Below are positions 35,955-44,423 of a stretch of DNA of 64,000 nucleotides, piece by piece. Numbering within the stretch: position 1 is the first letter of the stretch; the number at the start of each line of letters is the position of its first letter. A program made the position numbers and the translations under genes. Under the pieces are notes generated by a model. It saw only the letters and a list, made by a program, of their open reading frames with translations, was not told where the DNA came from and made no database searches. Source of the DNA: Novosphingobium sp. PP1Y (GTDB lineage Bacteria; Pseudomonadota; Alphaproteobacteria; Sphingomonadales; Sphingomonadaceae). Where the stretch lies: the NCBI RefSeq assembly GCF_000253255.1, contig NC_015580.1, forward strand, positions 465,001-529,000. Direction: 5' to 3'.

Positions 35955-37640
35955 ATGGCAACCACAGCCCCAGAACATTTCCCGGCGCACTCTGACGATC
36001 ACGCGCACGACCATGACCACAAGCCGGGCTTCTTCGCCCGCTGGTTCATGTCCACCAACCACAAGGACATCGGCACGATGTACCTGATCTTCGCGATCAT
36101 CGCGGGGATCGTGGGCGGTGCCTTCTCCGGCATGATGCGCGTCGAACTGGCGCAGCCGGGCATCCAGTACCTGGACACTTTCGCAAAGTGGTTCGGTGCG
36201 GTTAACCCGGACTTCAACTCGACGCTGCACGTCTGGAACGTGCTGATCACCGCGCACGGCCTGATCATGGTCTTCTTCATGGTCATGCCCGCGATCATCG
36301 GCGGCTTCGGCAACTGGTTCGTCCCGATCATGATCGGCGCGCCGGACATGGCCTTCCCGCGCATGAACAACATCTCGTTCTGGCTGACCGTTGCGGGCTT
36401 CTGCTCGCTGCTGTGCTCCGCCTTCGTGCCGGGCGGCACGGGCCTGGGCGCCGGCACCGGCTGGACCGTCTATGCTCCGCTGTCGACCACCGGCTCGCCC
36501 GGACCCGCCGTCGACTTCGGCATCTTCGCGCTGCACCTTTCCGGTGCCGGCTCGATCATGGGCGCTATCAACTTCATCACCACCATCTTCAACATGCGTG
36601 CGCCTGGCATGACCATGCACAAGATGCCGCTGTTCGTGTGGTCGGTGCTCGTCACGGCCTTCCTGCTGCTGCTCGTGCTGCCGGTTCTCGCCGCCGCGAT
36701 CACCATGCTGCTGACCGACCGCAACTTCGGCACCACCTTCTTCGATCCTTCGGGCGGTGGCGATCCGGTCCTGTACCAGCACCTGTTCTGGTTCTTCGGC
36801 CACCCCGAAGTGTACATCATGATCCTGCCGGGCTTCGGCATCATCTCGCAGATCGTCTCGACCTTCTCGAAGAAGCCGGTGTTCGGCTACCTCGGCATGG
36901 CCTACGCCATGGTCGCGATCGGCGTGGTCGGTTTCATCGTGTGGGCCCACCACATGTACACCACCGGCCTTTCGGTTAACACGAAGATGTACTTCACCGC
37001 GGCGACCATGGTCATCGCAGTCCCGACCGGCATCAAGATCTTCTCGTGGATCGCGACGATGTGGGGTGGCTCGATCACCTTCAAGTCGCCGATGGTCTGG
37101 GCGATCGGCTTCATCTTCCTGTTCACCGTCGGCGGCGTGACCGGCGTCGTTCTCGCCAACGGCGGCATCGACGACAACCTGCACGACACCTACTACGTCG
37201 TGGCGCACTTCCACTACGTGCTCTCGCTGGGTGCAGTGACCGCGCTCTTCGCCGGGTTCTACTACTGGTTCCCGAAGATGAGCGGCCGCATGCACTCCGA
37301 GTTCCTGGCGCATGTCCACTTCTGGGTGTTCTTCATCGGCGTGAACCTGATCTTCTTCCCGATGCACTTCCTCGGGCTGCAGGGCATGCCGCGTCGCTAC
37401 CCCGACTACGCCGAGGCCTATGCGCACTGGAACCAGGTCGCGACCGACGGCTACATGATCATGGCGGCTTCGCTGGTGATCTGGTTCGCCAACATTGCCT
37501 ACGCGTTCATCGCCGGCAAGAAGGCGGAAGACAACTACTGGGGCGAAGGTGCGACCACGCTCGAGTGGACGCTGTCAAGCCCGCCGCCGTTCCACCAGTT
37601 CGAGACGCTTCCGGTCATCGAGGAAGTGCATCACCACTGA
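35955..37640 (+). CDS. ctaD: Cytochrome c oxidase subunit I
   Basis: A 561-residue catalytic subunit with 12 membrane helices, holding heme a and the heme a3-CuB centre. Visible motifs: STNHKDIGTMYL, the CuB block WFFGHPEVYI, the K-channel region, HHMYTTGL, and HDTYYVVAHFHYVLS with the heme ligands. It starts 30 bp after ctaC. The N-terminus is His-rich (DDHAHDHDHKP), which could bind metal. Confidence 0.98.
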   Translation: MATTAPEHFPAHSDDHAHDHDHKPGFFARWFMSTNHKDIGTMYLIFAIIAGIVGGAFSGMMRVELAQPGIQYLDTFAKWFGAVNPDFNSTLHVWNVLITAHGLIMVFFMVMPAIIGGFGNWFVPIMIGAPDMAFPRMNNISFWLTVAGFCSLLCSAFVPGGTGLGAGTGWTVYAPLSTTGSPGPAVDFGIFALHLSGAGSIMGAINFITTIFNMRAPGMTMHKMPLFVWSVLVTAFLLLLVLPVLAAAITMLLTDRNFGTTFFDPSGGGDPVLYQHLFWFFGHPEVYIMILPGFGIISQIVSTFSKKPVFGYLGMAYAMVAIGVVGFIVWAHHMYTTGLSVNTKMYFTAATMVIAVPTGIKIFSWIATMWGGSITFKSPMVWAIGFIFLFTVGGVTGVVLANGGIDDNLHDTYYVVAHFHYVLSLGAVTALFAGFYYWFPKMSGRMHSEFLAHVHFWVFFIGVNLIFFPMHFLGLQGMPRRYPDYAEAYAHWNQVATDGYMIMAASLVIWFANIAYAFIAGKKAEDNYWGEGATTLEWTLSSPPPFHQFETLPVIEEVHHH

Positions 37641-37656
37641 GAACGCAACCGCGCGC

Positions 37657-37738
37657 CATTGCGGGTATGAACGAAGCAATCCAGAGCCTCCTTCGCGAGC
37701 AGCTCTGGATTGCTTCGGCGCATTGGCGCCTCGCAATG
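37657..37738. repeat. REP-like palindromic element
   Basis: Outer arms CATTGCG (37657-37663) and CGCAATG (37732-37738), and inner arms of 15 bp, GAAGCAATCCAGAGC (37673-37687) and its exact complement (37702-37716), form a long cruciform around a 14-base loop. This CATTGCG...AAGCAATCCAGAG design is a known scattered intergenic repeat type in sphingomonads and other proteobacteria. It sits between ctaD and ctaB inside the operon. Confidence 0.85.
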
Positions 37739-37769
37739 TTGGCCCTTGTGAGTGTAAGATCCTAAGACC

Positions 37770-38684
37770 ATGTCCGTGACGAGTCCCAGTTCAACGCAGC
37801 AGCTTCCGGCGGATTGGCGCGATCTCTTCGCGCTGACCAAGCCGCGCGTGATGAGCCTGGTGATCTTCACCGGCCTGTGCGGTCTGCTCGCCGCGCCCGA
37901 TCGCATCCACCCGGTCCTCGCCTTCACCGCAATCCTGTGCATCGCGATGGGTGCCGGCGGTGCCGCTGCGCTCAACCAGTGGTGGGAAGCCGATCTCGAC
38001 GCGGGGATGAAGCGCACCGCGAACCGTCCGCTGCCGCAAGGCCGGCTGGACCGGACCACCGCGCGTGATTTCGGCGGCGTGCTATGCGCTGCCTCTGTAT
38101 TCCTGATGGGCTTCGCGATCAGCTGGCTGGCCGCCGCGATCCTTGCTCTCTCGATCGTCTACTACGCCGTCGTCTACACGATGTGGCTCAAGCCGCGCAC
38201 GCCCCAGAATATCGTCATCGGCGGCGGGGCGGGGGCCTTCCCGCCATTGATCGGCTGGGTTGCGGCCACCGGGCACATCACATTGATGCCGGTCGTGCTC
38301 TTCGCCATCATCTTCATGTGGACGCCGCCGCATTTCTGGGCGCTCGCGCTGTTCGTGAAGAGCGACTACGCCAAGGTGGGCATCCCGATGATGCCGGTCG
38401 TTGCCGGTGAGAAGTCGACTCGCCGCCAGATCCTCGCCTATGCGATCCTGCTCTTGCCGCTCAGCGTCGTTCCCTGGTGGATCGGTGGAACGCATGCGGT
38501 CTACGGCATTTCTGCCATCGTCCTGTCCACCCTGTTCCTGGCGCTGTCAGTCCGTGTCGGCCTGCGCGAGAAGGACGGGCCGGAAGACACGATGAAGCCG
38601 GAAAAGCAGCTCTTCGCCTATTCGGTGATCTATCTCTTCGCACTCTTCGCAGCGCTCGTAGTCGACCGCTTCGTGGTCATCTGA
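37770..38684 (+). CDS. ctaB: Protoheme IX farnesyltransferase
   Basis: A 304-residue UbiA-family membrane prenyltransferase making heme O, the precursor of heme A. About nine membrane helices; the two Asp-rich prenyl-diphosphate sites are NQWWEADLDAGMKRTANRPLP and the loop near VKSDYAKVGIPMMP. It starts after the REP-like element, which may lower its expression relative to ctaCD. Confidence 0.96.
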   Translation: MSVTSPSSTQQLPADWRDLFALTKPRVMSLVIFTGLCGLLAAPDRIHPVLAFTAILCIAMGAGGAAALNQWWEADLDAGMKRTANRPLPQGRLDRTTARDFGGVLCAASVFLMGFAISWLAAAILALSIVYYAVVYTMWLKPRTPQNIVIGGGAGAFPPLIGWVAATGHITLMPVVLFAIIFMWTPPHFWALALFVKSDYAKVGIPMMPVVAGEKSTRRQILAYAILLLPLSVVPWWIGGTHAVYGISAIVLSTLFLALSVRVGLREKDGPEDTMKPEKQLFAYSVIYLFALFAALVVDRFVVI

Positions 38685-38696
38685 GGACCTCAATCC

Positions 38697-38825
38697 ATGG
38701 CCGATAACGATCCTACACCGCGCACGCCCCAGGACATCCGCAAGAGCCGTAACCGGGTGCTTGCACTCAGCCTCGCGGCATTCGTGATCCTCGTGTTCTT
38801 CATCTCGATTGCCAAGATGAGCTGA
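38697..38825 (+). CDS. Small membrane protein of the oxidase operon (CoxF-like)
   Basis: A 42-residue protein starting MADNDPTPRTPQDIRKSRN followed by a single membrane helix (VLALSLAAFVILVFFISIA). It lies 12 bp after ctaB and ends 5 bp before ctaG. Small one-helix proteins occupy this slot in many alphaproteobacterial oxidase operons and may aid assembly. The fit of start, stop and spacing makes it convincing despite its size. Confidence 0.78.
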   Translation: MADNDPTPRTPQDIRKSRNRVLALSLAAFVILVFFISIAKMS

Positions 38826-38830
38826 AGCGC

Positions 38831-39421
38831 ATGACGGCCGTGACCCGCCAGGAGCGCAGCAACAGGAAGACTGCCTTTATCGCGCTTGCGATCGCGCTGG
38901 GGATGCTCGGCCTGGGTTACGCTTCGGTACCGCTTTACCGGATCTTCTGCCAGGTCACCGGCTACGGCGGCACCACCAAGCGGGTGGACGAGACGCGGGC
39001 CGCCAGTGTCAAGGACAGCGGTCGCACCATCACGGTGCGCTTCGATGCCAATGTCGCGCGCGACATGCCCTGGGAATTCAAGCCGCTGCAGGTCACCGAC
39101 ACCGTCTCTATCGGTGCGCGCGACATGGCGCTTTTCTGGGCGAAGAACGATTCGGACCAGACCGTGACCGGCACCGCCAGCTTTAACGTGGAGCCGGAGC
39201 AGGCTGCAAAATATTTCAACAAGATCCAGTGCTTCTGCTTCACCGAACAGACCCTGAAACCGGGCGAGGAAGTGCGCATGCCGGTGCTCTATTACATAGA
39301 TCCGGCGATTCTCGACGATCCCGACAACAAGGACGTTGAGCTGATCACGCTCAGCTATACGTTCCACGTCACATCGATCGGGGATGCAAAGACACTGGAC
39401 CGCGAACAAACTGGCGGTTAA
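38831..39421 (+). CDS. ctaG: Cytochrome c oxidase assembly protein CtaG/Cox11
   Basis: A 196-residue copper chaperone that delivers CuB. One N-terminal membrane helix (AFIALAIALGMLGLGYASVPLYRIFCQVTG region) precedes a periplasmic beta domain with the copper-binding pair IQCFCFTEQ. MPWEFKPLQ and LSYTFH are family motifs. It sits between the small membrane gene and ctaE. Confidence 0.95.
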   Translation: MTAVTRQERSNRKTAFIALAIALGMLGLGYASVPLYRIFCQVTGYGGTTKRVDETRAASVKDSGRTITVRFDANVARDMPWEFKPLQVTDTVSIGARDMALFWAKNDSDQTVTGTASFNVEPEQAAKYFNKIQCFCFTEQTLKPGEEVRMPVLYYIDPAILDDPDNKDVELITLSYTFHVTSIGDAKTLDREQTGG

Positions 39422-39500
39422 GGGCCGCATGGGAAACCTGCGTACCGGCCCGGCCGGATGCGCTCGTGTGACATATTCGATAAACGGGGACGAAGGCACC

Positions 39501-40322
39501 ATGGCCGGTACCAAGCACCACGATTACCATATTCTTCCGCCGGACATCGTTCCGCTGGCGACTACGATCGGCGCCTTCACCTTCACCTCGGGCATGGTTC
39601 TGTTCATGCACGACATGCCGGGCGGCCACTTCGTGCCGTGGCTGGGCATGGCGCTGCTGCTGGCCTCGATGTTCGCCTGGTTCTCGAAGATTGTGAAGGA
39701 AGCGCATGCCGGCGATCACACGCCCGTCGTGCAGCTCCACCAGCGCTATGGCATGATCCTGTTCATCGCTTCGGAAGTGATGTTCTTCGTCGGCTGGTTC
39801 TGGGCCTTCTTCGACTTCTCGCTCTTCCCCTCGACGATTTCCGAGGTGGTGGCGGGGCAATGGCCGCCCAAGGCGATCGAAGCGGTCATGGATCCCTTCG
39901 ACCTGCCGCTGCTCAACACCCTGATCCTGCTCTGCTCGGGCACGACCGTCACCTGGGCGCACCACGCACTGATCCACGGTGACCGCGAGGGCCTGAAGAA
40001 GGGCCTCTGGGCGACCGTGCTGCTCGGCCTGCTGTTCACCTCGATCCAGGCCTACGAGTACATCCACGCGCCGTTCCCCTTCGGTCAGAACACCTACGGC
40101 TCGGCCTTCTACATGGCGACCGGGTTCCACGGCTTCCACGTCATCGTCGGCACGATCATGCTGATCGTCTGCCTGATCCGCGCCTACAAGGGTGACTTCA
40201 CCCCGCGCCAGCACTTCGGCTTCGAAGCGGCGGCATGGTACTGGCACTTCGTCGACGTCGTGTGGCTGTTCCTCTTCGTCGCAGTCTACATCTGGGGCGG
40301 CTGGGGCTACCCGACGCACTGA
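39501..40322 (+). CDS. ctaE: Cytochrome c oxidase subunit III
   Basis: A 273-residue seven-helix subunit of the aa3 oxidase. The start MAGTKHHDYHILPPD and later ASEVMFFVGWFWAFF, GTTVTWAHHALIHGDR and FHGFHVIVGTIML are family hallmarks. The ATG at 39501 follows the 79-bp gap after ctaG; the frame continues upstream into ctaG but is not coding there. Confidence 0.97.
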   Translation: MAGTKHHDYHILPPDIVPLATTIGAFTFTSGMVLFMHDMPGGHFVPWLGMALLLASMFAWFSKIVKEAHAGDHTPVVQLHQRYGMILFIASEVMFFVGWFWAFFDFSLFPSTISEVVAGQWPPKAIEAVMDPFDLPLLNTLILLCSGTTVTWAHHALIHGDREGLKKGLWATVLLGLLFTSIQAYEYIHAPFPFGQNTYGSAFYMATGFHGFHVIVGTIMLIVCLIRAYKGDFTPRQHFGFEAAAWYWHFVDVVWLFLFVAVYIWGGWGYPTH

Positions 40323-40324
40323 TC

Positions 40325-40714
40325 ATGGCGGACAGCCACCAATCGAATACTGAAGGGCAGCCGGAGATCGCTTCGGCTGCCCTTTTCGGTCTTTGCCCCA
40401 AGTGCGGCGCGCGAACCCTGTTCGCTGGGTTGGCCTCGTTCGCCCCGCGGTGCCGCGCCTGCGGGCTGGACTACGCGCAGTTCAACGTCGGCGATGGGCC
40501 AGCGGCCTTTCTCACCCTGATCGTGGGCGCGGTGATCGCCATGCTTGCGATCTGGCTGCAGCTCTCGTTCGATCCGCCGTTCTGGGTGCATGCCCTGCTG
40601 TGGATTCCGCTGACGACGTTGCTGGTCATCGGCGGGCTGCGAATCGCCAAGGCATGGCTGCTCGGCGCCGAGTATCGCCGTCGCGCCGGTGAAGGCCGGC
40701 TCAAGGAAGACTGA
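40325..40714 (+). CDS. DUF983 family membrane protein
   Basis: A 129-residue protein with two CxxC pairs, LCPKCGARTLF and PRCRACGLDY, suggesting a zinc ribbon, followed by two membrane helices (LIVGAVIAMLAIWLQL and ALLWIPLTTLLVIGGL). DUF983 genes regularly follow oxidase subunit III in alphaproteobacteria, so an assembly role is likely. It starts two bases after the ctaE stop. Confidence 0.9.
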   Translation: MADSHQSNTEGQPEIASAALFGLCPKCGARTLFAGLASFAPRCRACGLDYAQFNVGDGPAAFLTLIVGAVIAMLAIWLQLSFDPPFWVHALLWIPLTTLLVIGGLRIAKAWLLGAEYRRRAGEGRLKED

Positions 40715-40725
40715 CGGGAGCCACC

Positions 40726-41292
40726 ATGCGCAAATTTCCGATACTCGCGACGCTGATCGTGTTGGTGGCCGTTGCGATCATGATCGGCCTTGGCGTGTGG
40801 CAGCTCAAGCGCCTCCACCAGAAGGAAGCGCTGCTGGCGCATTACGCGCAGGCGCGCAGCAATGCCGAGGAAGTCCTCTGGCCGCGCCACGAGGCTGCGC
40901 AGACCGACCTGCTCTATCGCCATGCCCGGCTGACCTGCGAGGGCGTGACCGAACATTCCAGCATGGCCGGGCGCAATGCCTCGGGCGAATCGGGCGCGGC
41001 GCAAACCGCGCGTTGCATGCTGCCCGACGGCGCCCAGGCACTGGTCGTGCTGGGCTGGTCGCGCCAGCCCAATGCCGCGGCCAACTGGCAGGGCGGCATT
41101 GTCCACGGGGTAATCGCACCGGGGCCGCGCCTCGTCGCCAATCCGCCGCTAGACGGGCTGGAGGCCAATGCCATCCCCGATCCTTCGGAAATCCCGAACA
41201 ACCACTTCTCCTACGCAATCCAGTGGTTCTTCTTCGCCGCGACTGCTCTGGTGATCTATGTACTGGCAGTGATGAAGCGCGCGCGGGGTTAG
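40726..41292 (+). CDS. SURF1 family oxidase assembly protein
   Basis: A 188-residue protein with N- and C-terminal membrane helices (ILATLIVLVAVAIMIGLGVWQL and WFFFAATALVIYVLAVM) and a periplasmic domain between them, as in SURF1/Shy1, which helps insert heme a. GVWQLKRLHQKEALL and NNHFSYAIQWFFFA are family signatures. The loop is somewhat short compared with typical SURF1 proteins. Last gene of the oxidase cluster, 11 bp after DUF983. Confidence 0.92.
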   Translation: MRKFPILATLIVLVAVAIMIGLGVWQLKRLHQKEALLAHYAQARSNAEEVLWPRHEAAQTDLLYRHARLTCEGVTEHSSMAGRNASGESGAAQTARCMLPDGAQALVVLGWSRQPNAAANWQGGIVHGVIAPGPRLVANPPLDGLEANAIPDPSEIPNNHFSYAIQWFFFAATALVIYVLAVMKRARG

Positions 41293-41403
41293 GCAAGGGC
41301 CCAGATCGCCTTTTCGATTTGACCGATCGGGAGGCGGCCAACGCGGCGACAATCTCATGCGAGGATTGCGTAAGGCGCGCTCCCCCGCTAACCGCGCATT
41401 CCC

Positions 41404-42807
41404 ATGGACTACATCAGCACTCGCGGCAGCGCTCCGGCGCTCGATTTCGAAGGCGCAACGCTCGCCGGTCTCGCTTCGGACGGCGGCCTCTACGTGCCGC
41501 GCGAATGGCCGCGCTTCTCGCAGGACGAGATCGCCGCCATGGCGGGCCTTCCTTATGCGCAGCTGGCCGCGAAGATCATGTTCCCCTTCGTCGAAGGCAG
41601 CCTCACCCATGAGCGCCTGCTCGAACTGACGAGCGAGGCTTACGGCCGCTTCGCCCACAAGGCGGTGACGCCGCTCAAGCAGTTCGACGAACAGCAGTGG
41701 CTGCTGGAACTGTTCCACGGCCCCACGCTCGCGTTCAAGGACGTGGCGCTGCAACTGCTCGGCCTGCTCTTCGAGGAGTTCCTCTCGCGCTCCGAACGCA
41801 ACCTGACGATCGTCGGCGCGACTTCGGGCGACACCGGCTCGGCCGCCATCGATGCCGTCGCTGGCCGCGCCAAGGTCGACATCTTCATGCTGCACCCCAA
41901 GGGCCGCGTGTCCGACGTGCAGCGCCGCCAGATGACGACGGTGCTGGCGCCCAACGTCCACAACCTCGCGCTTGAAGATGCCAGCTTCGACGATGCCCAG
42001 GCGATCGTGAAGCGCATGTTCAACGACAAGGGCATGACCGACCGATTCGCCATCGGCGCGGTCAACTCGATCAACTGGGCACGCCTGATGGCGCAGGTGG
42101 TGTATTACTTCGCGGCCGGGCTGCAGCTTGGCGCACCGCACCGCAAGGTCGCCTTCTCGGTCCCGACCGGCAATTTCGGCGATGTCTTCGCCGGCTATGT
42201 CGCGGCGCAGATGGGCCTGCCGATCGAGAAGCTGATCGTGGCCACCAACGTGAACGACATTCTCCACCGCGCGCTTGCCAATGGCGATTATTCGCAGGGC
42301 ACGGTGACGCCCACCGCGGCGCCTTCGATGGACATTCAGGTCTCTTCGAACTTCGAACGCCTGCTGTTCGACCTGGGCGGACGCGACGGCAAGGCGCTGG
42401 CCGAGCAGATGGCCGGCTTCGAATCGACCAAGGCGATGCAGCTGACCAATGCGCAGCGCGAAGGGGCCGCGGCGCTGTTCCAGTCCGCGCGTGCCGATGC
42501 CGACGAGATGGCCTCGACGATCCGCTGGGCCTGGGAGAATTGCGGCGAGCTGATCGATCCGCACACCGCCTGCGGCCTTTTCGCCGCACGCAACTCGGGT
42601 ATCGACGGCTCGATCCCGGTCGTTACGCTGGCAACCGCGCACCCGGCCAAGTTCCCCGAAGCGGTCGAGCGCGCCACCGGGCACCGCCCGGGCCTGCCCG
42701 AGCGTGTGGGCGACCTGTTCGAGCGCGAGGAGCGCTCCACGTCGCTGCCCGGCTCGTTCGAGGCGGTTGCCGAATTCGTCGCCCAGCACGCCGCGCCCAA
42801 GGTCTGA
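41404..42807 (+). CDS. thrC: Threonine synthase
   Basis: A 467-residue PLP enzyme converting O-phosphohomoserine to threonine. N-terminus YISTRGSAPALDFEGATLAGLASDGGLYVP is typical; the PLP lysine is in HGPTLAFKDVALQ, and TSGDTGSAAI and PTGNFGDVFAGY bind the cofactor phosphate. It begins 111 bp after the oxidase cluster. The stop shares a base with the next start (TGATG). Confidence 0.97.
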   Translation: MDYISTRGSAPALDFEGATLAGLASDGGLYVPREWPRFSQDEIAAMAGLPYAQLAAKIMFPFVEGSLTHERLLELTSEAYGRFAHKAVTPLKQFDEQQWLLELFHGPTLAFKDVALQLLGLLFEEFLSRSERNLTIVGATSGDTGSAAIDAVAGRAKVDIFMLHPKGRVSDVQRRQMTTVLAPNVHNLALEDASFDDAQAIVKRMFNDKGMTDRFAIGAVNSINWARLMAQVVYYFAAGLQLGAPHRKVAFSVPTGNFGDVFAGYVAAQMGLPIEKLIVATNVNDILHRALANGDYSQGTVTPTAAPSMDIQVSSNFERLLFDLGGRDGKALAEQMAGFESTKAMQLTNAQREGAAALFQSARADADEMASTIRWAWENCGELIDPHTACGLFAARNSGIDGSIPVVTLATAHPAKFPEAVERATGHRPGLPERVGDLFEREERSTSLPGSFEAVAEFVAQHAAPKV

Positions 42808-43697
42808 TGGCAGACATCGCCACCCAACCCCTGATCCTTTCGGGAGAAGGCTGGGGGGACTACGGCCTTGTCGATTCGGGACAGGGCCGCAAGCTCGAGC
42901 GCTACGGCGACTACCGCTTCATCCGGCCCGAGCCGCAGGCGATGTGGACGCCGCGCCTCGCGAACTGGGACGCGCACGGCGAATTCGTGCCCGGCTCTGA
43001 CGAGGACGGCGGCGGCAGGTGGCAATTCGACCAGCCCGTCCCGCGCGATGGGTGGCCGCTCGCCTGGAACGAGGTCTCGTTCACCGCGCAGTGCACGCCG
43101 TTCCGCCATCTCGGGTTTTTCCCCGACATGGCCCCGGTGTGGGAGTGGATGCGCACCATGCTGGCCGGACGCGAGGATGCCAGCACGCTCAACCTCTTCG
43201 GTTATACCGGGGTGGGTACGCTGGCGCTCTCCGCGCACGGGCAGGTTACGCACGTCGATGCCTCAAAGAAGTCGGTAGCCCAGGCGCGCGAGAATGCCGC
43301 GCTCGCCGGGCTGGAGGAGCGTCCGGTGCGCTGGCTGGTCGACGATGCCGCCAAGTTCGCCGCGCGCGAGGTGCGCCGCGATAAGCGCTACGACGGGATC
43401 ATCCTCGATCCGCCCAAGTTCGGGCGCGGACCTGGCGGCGAGACCTGGCGCCTGGAGGAAGGCCTGCCGGGCCTGCTCGGCGATTGTCGCAAGCTGCTCG
43501 ACAGCGACAGCCGGTTTCTCTTTCTCACCGTCTATGCGGTGCGCATGTCCTCCCTCGCCCTTGCCGGGCTGATGGGCGAACTCTTCGCCGACCTGCCCGG
43601 TACGATCGAGCATGGCGACCTGGCCGTTCGCGAGGACGGCCGGGACGGGCGATTGCTGCCCACTGCCATATTCGCACGCTGGTCCAATCCCGGCTAA
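42807..43697 (+). CDS. Class I SAM-dependent methyltransferase (RlmI/RlmK-like)
   Basis: A 296-residue methyltransferase. The SAM-binding motif LNLFGYTGVGTLALSA and acidic loop VDASKKSV are followed by the catalytic IILDPPKFGRGP, a DPPxF motif found in the RlmI/RlmK rRNA cytosine methyltransferase group. There is no PUA domain. rRNA modification is the likely role. Translation is coupled to thrC by the TGATG overlap. Confidence 0.87.
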   Translation: MADIATQPLILSGEGWGDYGLVDSGQGRKLERYGDYRFIRPEPQAMWTPRLANWDAHGEFVPGSDEDGGGRWQFDQPVPRDGWPLAWNEVSFTAQCTPFRHLGFFPDMAPVWEWMRTMLAGREDASTLNLFGYTGVGTLALSAHGQVTHVDASKKSVAQARENAALAGLEERPVRWLVDDAAKFAAREVRRDKRYDGIILDPPKFGRGPGGETWRLEEGLPGLLGDCRKLLDSDSRFLFLTVYAVRMSSLALAGLMGELFADLPGTIEHGDLAVREDGRDGRLLPTAIFARWSNPG

Positions 43698-43705
43698 GGG
43701 ACGCC

Positions 43706-44077
43706 ATGGCTGATTCGCTTACACTTCAGATCGATGACTTCGAGGTCGATGTTCTCACCGGCATCTATTCGGAGGAGACCGGCAAGCCGCAGCCGTTGCG
43801 TTTCTCGATCATGGTGCAGATGAAGCCGGCCGATCGCTACACGCCGGACACGCCGCTCAGTGAAAGCAAGAACTACATGGACCTCAAGTTCGCGGCGTCC
43901 GAAGCGCTGCCGCCGGGGGTTCACTTCAAGCTCATCGAGGCGGTTGCCGATCACGTCTGCGAAACCCTGTTCCTGCAGGATGCGCGCGTCGAGGCGGTGA
44001 CGGTCAAGATCGTCAAGCTCGCGATCAGCGAGGCCGGCGAGAAGATCGGCATGACCCTGCACCGGGAACGGCGCTGA
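43706..44077 (+). CDS. FolB-like dihydroneopterin aldolase
   Basis: A 123-residue protein of the FolB/T-fold family that splits dihydroneopterin in folate synthesis. It keeps DDFEVDVLTGIYSEETGKPQ with the Glu expected at the pterin site, NYMDLKF with the Tyr, and VKIVKLAISEAG with the Lys. It starts eight bases after the methyltransferase stop. No other folate gene lies nearby, so a different pterin substrate cannot be excluded. Confidence 0.82.
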   Translation: MADSLTLQIDDFEVDVLTGIYSEETGKPQPLRFSIMVQMKPADRYTPDTPLSESKNYMDLKFAASEALPPGVHFKLIEAVADHVCETLFLQDARVEAVTVKIVKLAISEAGEKIGMTLHRERR

Positions 44078-44078
44078 G

Positions 44079-44414
44079 GTGCAGGACGTGCTGCGTGTCG
44101 GACCGCTCCCCGAGGAGCCGCTCGCCGCTGCAGCCGATTTCCATGCCCGGCTGCTGCCCGGGATCGAAGCGGCCCTGCGCGGCGGGTCCGACCCGCTGAC
44201 GGTCATTTTCCCGCCTGCCAGCCATGAACATCGCAATTGGCGTCTTGCTGCGATCCAGTCGCTCGCCCGCGCATTCTCACCCTCGCGAATCAATGGGTTG
44301 GAAAGCGACAACGAAGCGGCGATCGCCGCCGCGCTGGACTGGCTCGCGGGCGCGGCCGGTGTCACCGGGCAGGTCATGGCGCTGGATGGTACTGGCGCGG
44401 GTCCGGTGCTATAA
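44079..44414 (+). CDS. Short Rossmann/SDR-like fragment protein
   Basis: A 111-residue protein beginning at GTG 44079, one base after the folB-like stop. Its second half (RLAAIQSLARAFSPSRINGLES...VTGQVMALDGTGAG) resembles only the C-terminal part of short-chain dehydrogenases, without the NAD-binding glycine loop or the YxxxK catalytic pair. It may be a degenerate or specialised Rossmann-like protein. Tight spacing on both sides indicates it is expressed with its neighbours. Confidence 0.7.
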   Translation: MQDVLRVGPLPEEPLAAAADFHARLLPGIEAALRGGSDPLTVIFPPASHEHRNWRLAAIQSLARAFSPSRINGLESDNEAAIAAALDWLAGAAGVTGQVMALDGTGAGPVL

Positions 44415-44423
44415 CCCCTTGCA

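Noticed and set aside
34680..37427. A 915-codon open frame antisense to ctaC-ctaD
   Set aside because: It is a GC-driven shadow of the oxidase genes with His/Asp/Arg-rich composition and no domain; the plus-strand genes are unmistakable.
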